Shown in pieces: positions 12,116-14,878 of a stretch of 14,878 nt of DNA. The notes under the pieces were generated by a model, which did not search any database, was not told the origin of the DNA, and saw only the letters and a program-made list of their open reading frames with translations. The position numbers and the translations under genes are program-made. Within the stretch, counting starts at the first letter, position 1. Every line of letters begins with the position of its first letter. The DNA comes from an uncultured Pleurocapsa sp. (lineage in GTDB: Bacteria > Cyanobacteriota > Cyanobacteriia > Cyanobacteriales > Xenococcaceae): assembly GCA_937884735.1 (NCBI GenBank), contig CAKZYI010000016.1, positions 1-14,878 on the forward strand. Reading direction: 5' to 3'.

Positions 12116-14161
12116 GTGTTAGTGAATGATAAATACCCCCAACAATCATACTCACAGACGAGTATTATAAATCAGTTAAAAAACAACCAAGCTACTAGCC
12201 TAATACTCTTTTCCCTATTGTCTAGTATCTTCATGGCGTTTCCAGCAATTGCCAAAGAATCTTTTTTGGATAATAGCAAAAACATAAAAACACTACCATT
12301 GCCCAAAAGCAAACAGTCTTCACCACCTCAAATCAAACCAGATTCTGAATTAGAAATTTCTTCTGGTACAGCTCGGTTGATGACCCAAGAATTAGAAAGA
12401 TTAATTAGCCGATTTGAAACAACTCTTCTAACTGCTGATGCCCTCAATAGCAACATTAATATTTCAACAGTTGAAGTTATTCAAGAAATATTGCGACAGC
12501 CAACAATAACTAGCAAACAAAACAACAAACAGGTAAACAAATCTCAATATGGTGATGCTCATAGAGCTTTGTATAGAGCAAGACAAGGATTGAAAAAATT
12601 TCATAGTTTGATTGATCGACGCTATTACAATATGGCAAAAGCAGAATGGTCGTCATCCAAACAAGCCCTGTGGGATAATTATCCTGTGGATCGACCTGTT
12701 GCTCAATCAGAAGTACGGGCAATGTGGCTAGATCGAGGAACTATTGTTAAAGCTCAATCTAAAGAAGACTTACTACCCATATTCGATCGCATGGCAAAAG
12801 CTGGAATCAATACAGTTTTTTTTGAAACGGTCAATTCGGGCTACACAATATACCCTAGCAAAGTCGCCCCACAGCAAAATCCTCTGGTCAAAGGCTGGGA
12901 TCCTTTAGCAGCATCCATAACCCTAGCTCATGAGCGTGGTATTGAACTGCACGCTTGGATTTGGACTTTTGCTGCGGTAAACCAACGTCACAATGTTATT
13001 CTCAATTTACCTCGCAACTATCCAGGTCCATTATTATCCAAGCATCCTGACTGGGCCATTACCGACCATGAAGGTAGTCGCTTCCATTATAGTTCGGGGA
13101 AAATTTTTCTCGATCCAGCCAATCCTCAAGTTCAGGACTACCTGTCCTCATTAGTTACTGAAATTGCTACTAACTATAAAGTAGACGGTATTCACTTGGA
13201 CTATATTCGCTATCCTTTTCAGAGTCCCACAGGAAAAATAACCTATGGTAATGGTCGGGCTTCTAGAGATTTATTTAGCAAGCAAACGGGATTTGATCCA
13301 GTTAATTTATATCCAGAGCATCCTCTGTGGTCAGAATGGACAAAATTCCGCATCGAGCAAATAGATAATTTTGTTGCTTATACCGCTAATAACTTAAGAC
13401 AACTTCGTCCCGATCTTACTCTTTCAACAGCAGTATTTCCTATGCCAAAACGGGAACGTCTGATGAAAATTCAGCAACATTGGGAAACGTGGGTTAAAAA
13501 AGAATGGATTGATATGTTAGTTCCCATGACCTATGCTGAAGATGCAGATGCATTACACATACTGGCTAATCCTTTATTAAGTGAATTCAATCGTGGCGGC
13601 AAGGCTTTATTATTACCAGGCATTAGGTTATTAAACATACCAGAGGTAAGTGCTATCGACCAAATGCAGCTGTTGCGGGGAATGTCCACCGAAGGCTATG
13701 CACTTTTTGCAGCAGAAAACCTCAGCTCGGATTTGACGACTATTTTTAATAGTACCCAAGGAAGTATAACAGCCGAATCGCAACAGCCGTTACCTCATCG
13801 CCAACCTTTTTATACCAGTTTGCTTCGATATCAAAACTTACAAAAAGAATGGAATTTTTTCTTGATCAATAATTCCCAAGAATTATCTGTTGCAACACTA
13901 GAAAAGTGGGGAGAAAAAGCAGATAATTTGGGACAAGAACTACAAAATCTAGCCAATGAACCTTCCCATAAAAATTTATTCTCTACCCAGGTAGCCTTGA
14001 GATCTCTGCGCCAACAGTTTCCCAAATGGATCGAAGAAACCAACAGTGTTAATGTTTATCAAGGTCAGGTTTGGCAAAATCGGTTAGATACTTTAGACCG
14101 CTTGCTTGATTTTGGCGAGAAAAAAGTTTTGAATCCCAATCAAGCAGTATTAGTCGAATAA
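12116..14161 (+). CDS. Secreted glycosyl hydrolase-like protein, GHL10/DUF187 family
   Basis: A 681-residue exported protein. A hydrophobic segment at about 28-45 followed by AIA-KES gives a predicted signal peptidase I site near residue 46, after a long polar N-region. Residues 75-190 are helical and linker-like. The TIM-barrel hydrolase domain spans about 198-540: AMWLDRGT, INTVFFETVNSGYTIYPS, ERGIELHAWIWTF, FLDPANPQVQDYL, VDGIHLDYIRYPF (Asp362 a likely active-site acid), and MLVPMTYAEDAD. Family members are predicted to act on extracellular polysaccharide or glycopeptide; the substrate is unknown. Residues 560-680 form a helical C-terminal part. GTG 12116 is chosen because AGAGGAA lies 5 bases upstream; GTG 12122 is an alternative. 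It is monocistronic as far as visible and divergent from the kinase operon. No HIP1 site occurs within it. Confidence 0.9.
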   Translation: MLVNDKYPQQSYSQTSIINQLKNNQATSLILFSLLSSIFMAFPAIAKESFLDNSKNIKTLPLPKSKQSSPPQIKPDSELEISSGTARLMTQELERLISRFETTLLTADALNSNINISTVEVIQEILRQPTITSKQNNKQVNKSQYGDAHRALYRARQGLKKFHSLIDRRYYNMAKAEWSSSKQALWDNYPVDRPVAQSEVRAMWLDRGTIVKAQSKEDLLPIFDRMAKAGINTVFFETVNSGYTIYPSKVAPQQNPLVKGWDPLAASITLAHERGIELHAWIWTFAAVNQRHNVILNLPRNYPGPLLSKHPDWAITDHEGSRFHYSSGKIFLDPANPQVQDYLSSLVTEIATNYKVDGIHLDYIRYPFQSPTGKITYGNGRASRDLFSKQTGFDPVNLYPEHPLWSEWTKFRIEQIDNFVAYTANNLRQLRPDLTLSTAVFPMPKRERLMKIQQHWETWVKKEWIDMLVPMTYAEDADALHILANPLLSEFNRGGKALLLPGIRLLNIPEVSAIDQMQLLRGMSTEGYALFAAENLSSDLTTIFNSTQGSITAESQQPLPHRQPFYTSLLRYQNLQKEWNFFLINNSQELSVATLEKWGEKADNLGQELQNLANEPSHKNLFSTQVALRSLRQQFPKWIEETNSVNVYQGQVWQNRLDTLDRLLDFGEKKVLNPNQAVLVE

Positions 14162-14377
14162 TCAACCATTATTGGGTAATTAAATTAAGACGTGTCATCA
14201 ATGTTTGATTAATATTACTTTATTCTTAACTTTTTCATAATTTTCTTTTGAACTGCCGAGTGTTCAAGGCATTAAGTTGTGGAAAAGTAATTGAGTTTTC
14301 TAGTACTTTACTATTAGTATTTATACTGATAGCAATATTGGTAAATATGATGTCTACAGTCTAGAAATTAATCATTG

Positions 14378-14545
14378 ATGAATATCTACTTTCTTAGAAA
14401 GAATGCGAAGAAAACACAAAGCAAGCTGCTAGGTAAAATCCGCAACAATAAACAAAACTGGAATTACTTAAAAGACCTAGAATCTTGGGGTAGTCTAGAG
14501 ATTGTTAATTCTAATGAGACTCACATAGAGTATAGTTTAATCTAG
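14378..14545 (+). CDS. Possible small ORF, 55 residues, unknown
   Basis: ATG 14378 opens a clean 55-codon frame ending TAG 14543-14545. The product is basic in its first half (MNIYFLRKNAKKTQSK, then KIRNNKQNW), has two Trp residues in the middle and an acidic end (EIVNSNETHIEY). No homologue is recognised, no ribosome binding site precedes the ATG, and there is no neighbour to support it. It may be chance, but codon content is less skewed than the flanking AT-rich DNA. Confidence 0.3.
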   Translation: MNIYFLRKNAKKTQSKLLGKIRNNKQNWNYLKDLESWGSLEIVNSNETHIEYSLI

Positions 14546-14707
14546 TTTATCTGTCATCCAATCATACTTTTTTTGTAACTGCTTTTAAATTTAAAGTAGT
14601 TATTTTTTTTGGTTTGTAGATTTAATCAAAACTACTTTGTGCTTGAAAGTAATATTTATTATTATGTAAAATAACAATATGTAACTTTTTGTACTATAAA
14701 GAAATAA

Positions 14708-14753
14708 CAGTCATAGAAACATATTCTAAATCGAAAAAATATCTCTATGACTG
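14708..14753. repeat. Long-stem hairpin (10-bp perfect inverted repeat)
   Basis: CAGTCATAGA (14708-14717) and TCTATGACTG (14744-14753) are perfect inverses with a 26-bp loop; an inner ATATT/AATAT pair could extend the fold. No T-run follows. It ends 8 bp before the MITE-like element and could be a second small element, a transcript end structure or part of the same mobile unit. Confidence 0.5.
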
Positions 14754-14761
14754 CAAAATAA

Positions 14762-14876
14762 GGCGTTGGTAATTTAATGTATGACGTACAGAGTGTTTCT
14801 GTTCGTAGCTTAAAGCTTTTTTAAGAAGAAATCTAATATAGAAATTTTTAAAATCATACTTTGATTCACCAACGCC
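14762..14876. mobile_element. 115-bp MITE-like element with terminal inverted repeats
   Basis: The left end (14762-14784) and the reverse complement of the right end (14854-14876) agree at 19 of 23 positions, starting with an identical GGCGTTGGT and ending with identical GTATGA. The 69-bp interior is AT-rich with no reading frame. Size and end structure fit a non-autonomous miniature inverted-repeat transposable element moved by an IS transposase elsewhere in the genome. Target-site duplication cannot be judged because the window ends 2 bp after the right end. The IS family is not assigned. Confidence 0.6.
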
Positions 14877-14878
14877 CA

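Larger units (their letters stand above)
14162..14878. other. 717-bp AT-rich region without a large gene
   Basis: After the hydrolase stop no long reading frame is visible on either strand. Seen in order: a short stem ATCAA-TGT-TTGAT near 14197-14209 followed by T-rich DNA (possible weak terminator), a 6-bp stem TTGAAC/GTTCAA at 14248-14267, a possible 55-codon ORF (14378-14545), a hairpin (14708-14753) and a MITE-like element (14762-14876) listed separately. Confidence 0.6.

Noticed and set aside
12510..12722. Minus-strand frame inside the glycosyl hydrolase gene
   Set aside because: Shadow of the long, motif-bearing plus-strand gene; hydrophobic, cysteine-rich nonsense-like composition.
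14162..14878. tRNA or other structured RNA gene in the long terminal spacer
   Set aside because: No cloverleaf, no T-loop GTTCGAnTC-type sequence in a valid context, and composition too AT-rich.

Overview
The window is cyanobacterial. About 17 copies of the HIP1 palindrome GCGATCGC can be counted between 665 and 10883. The genes include an NDH-1 subunit found only in oxygenic phototrophs (ndhS), a HAS-barrel protein, a DUF4079 membrane protein and a Pkn2-type Ser/Thr kinase with the cyanobacterial 'YAPLEQY' activation segment. DNA is AT-rich by eye with wide AT-rich spacers, which would fit a Pleurocapsales/Chroococcales-like genome, but the genus cannot be told from this alone.

Layout. 1-195: tail of an M20 amidohydrolase with an in-frame stop inside a conserved motif. 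236-1432 (minus): a two-cluster ferredoxin with a TTG start and an S66 LD-carboxypeptidase. 1506-2368: a DUF4079 membrane protein and a convergent small two-helix membrane protein, with a hairpin between them. 2555-3454: ndhS followed by a HAS-barrel gene split by one TAA codon. 3501-6703: a TetR-family regulator followed by thioesterase, glutathione S-transferase, macro-domain gene and zinc alcohol dehydrogenase. Matching AGACC-N4-GGTYT operators sit before the regulator and before the thioesterase, so this looks like one autoregulated regulon of electrophile/aldehyde-detoxification type. The last two genes of that operon are broken. 6731-8398: RNase HI with an N-terminal extension, an ExbD/TolR-like single-helix protein, and a LapA-family protein. 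8643-11678 (minus): a tightly packed three-gene operon, Ser/Thr kinase, P-loop GTPase, unknown protein. The first and last products share a C-terminal Trp-Phe. 12116-14161: a secreted GHL10/DUF187-type glycosyl hydrolase-like protein, divergent from the kinase operon across a 437-bp AT-rich spacer. 14162-14878: no large gene; a possible 55-residue ORF, a hairpin and a 115-bp MITE-like element bounded by 23-bp imperfect terminal inverted repeats.

Two themes stand out. First, gene decay: four genes in the first 6.7 kb carry lesions (three TAA nonsense codons; one deletion plus a 5-bp tandem-duplication frameshift) while the rest of each frame is clean. This suggests recent loss, or sequence errors to be excluded. 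Second, the kinase-GTPase-unknown operon looks like a complete signalling module, and its third protein I could not assign to any family; it is the best candidate here for an undescribed system.
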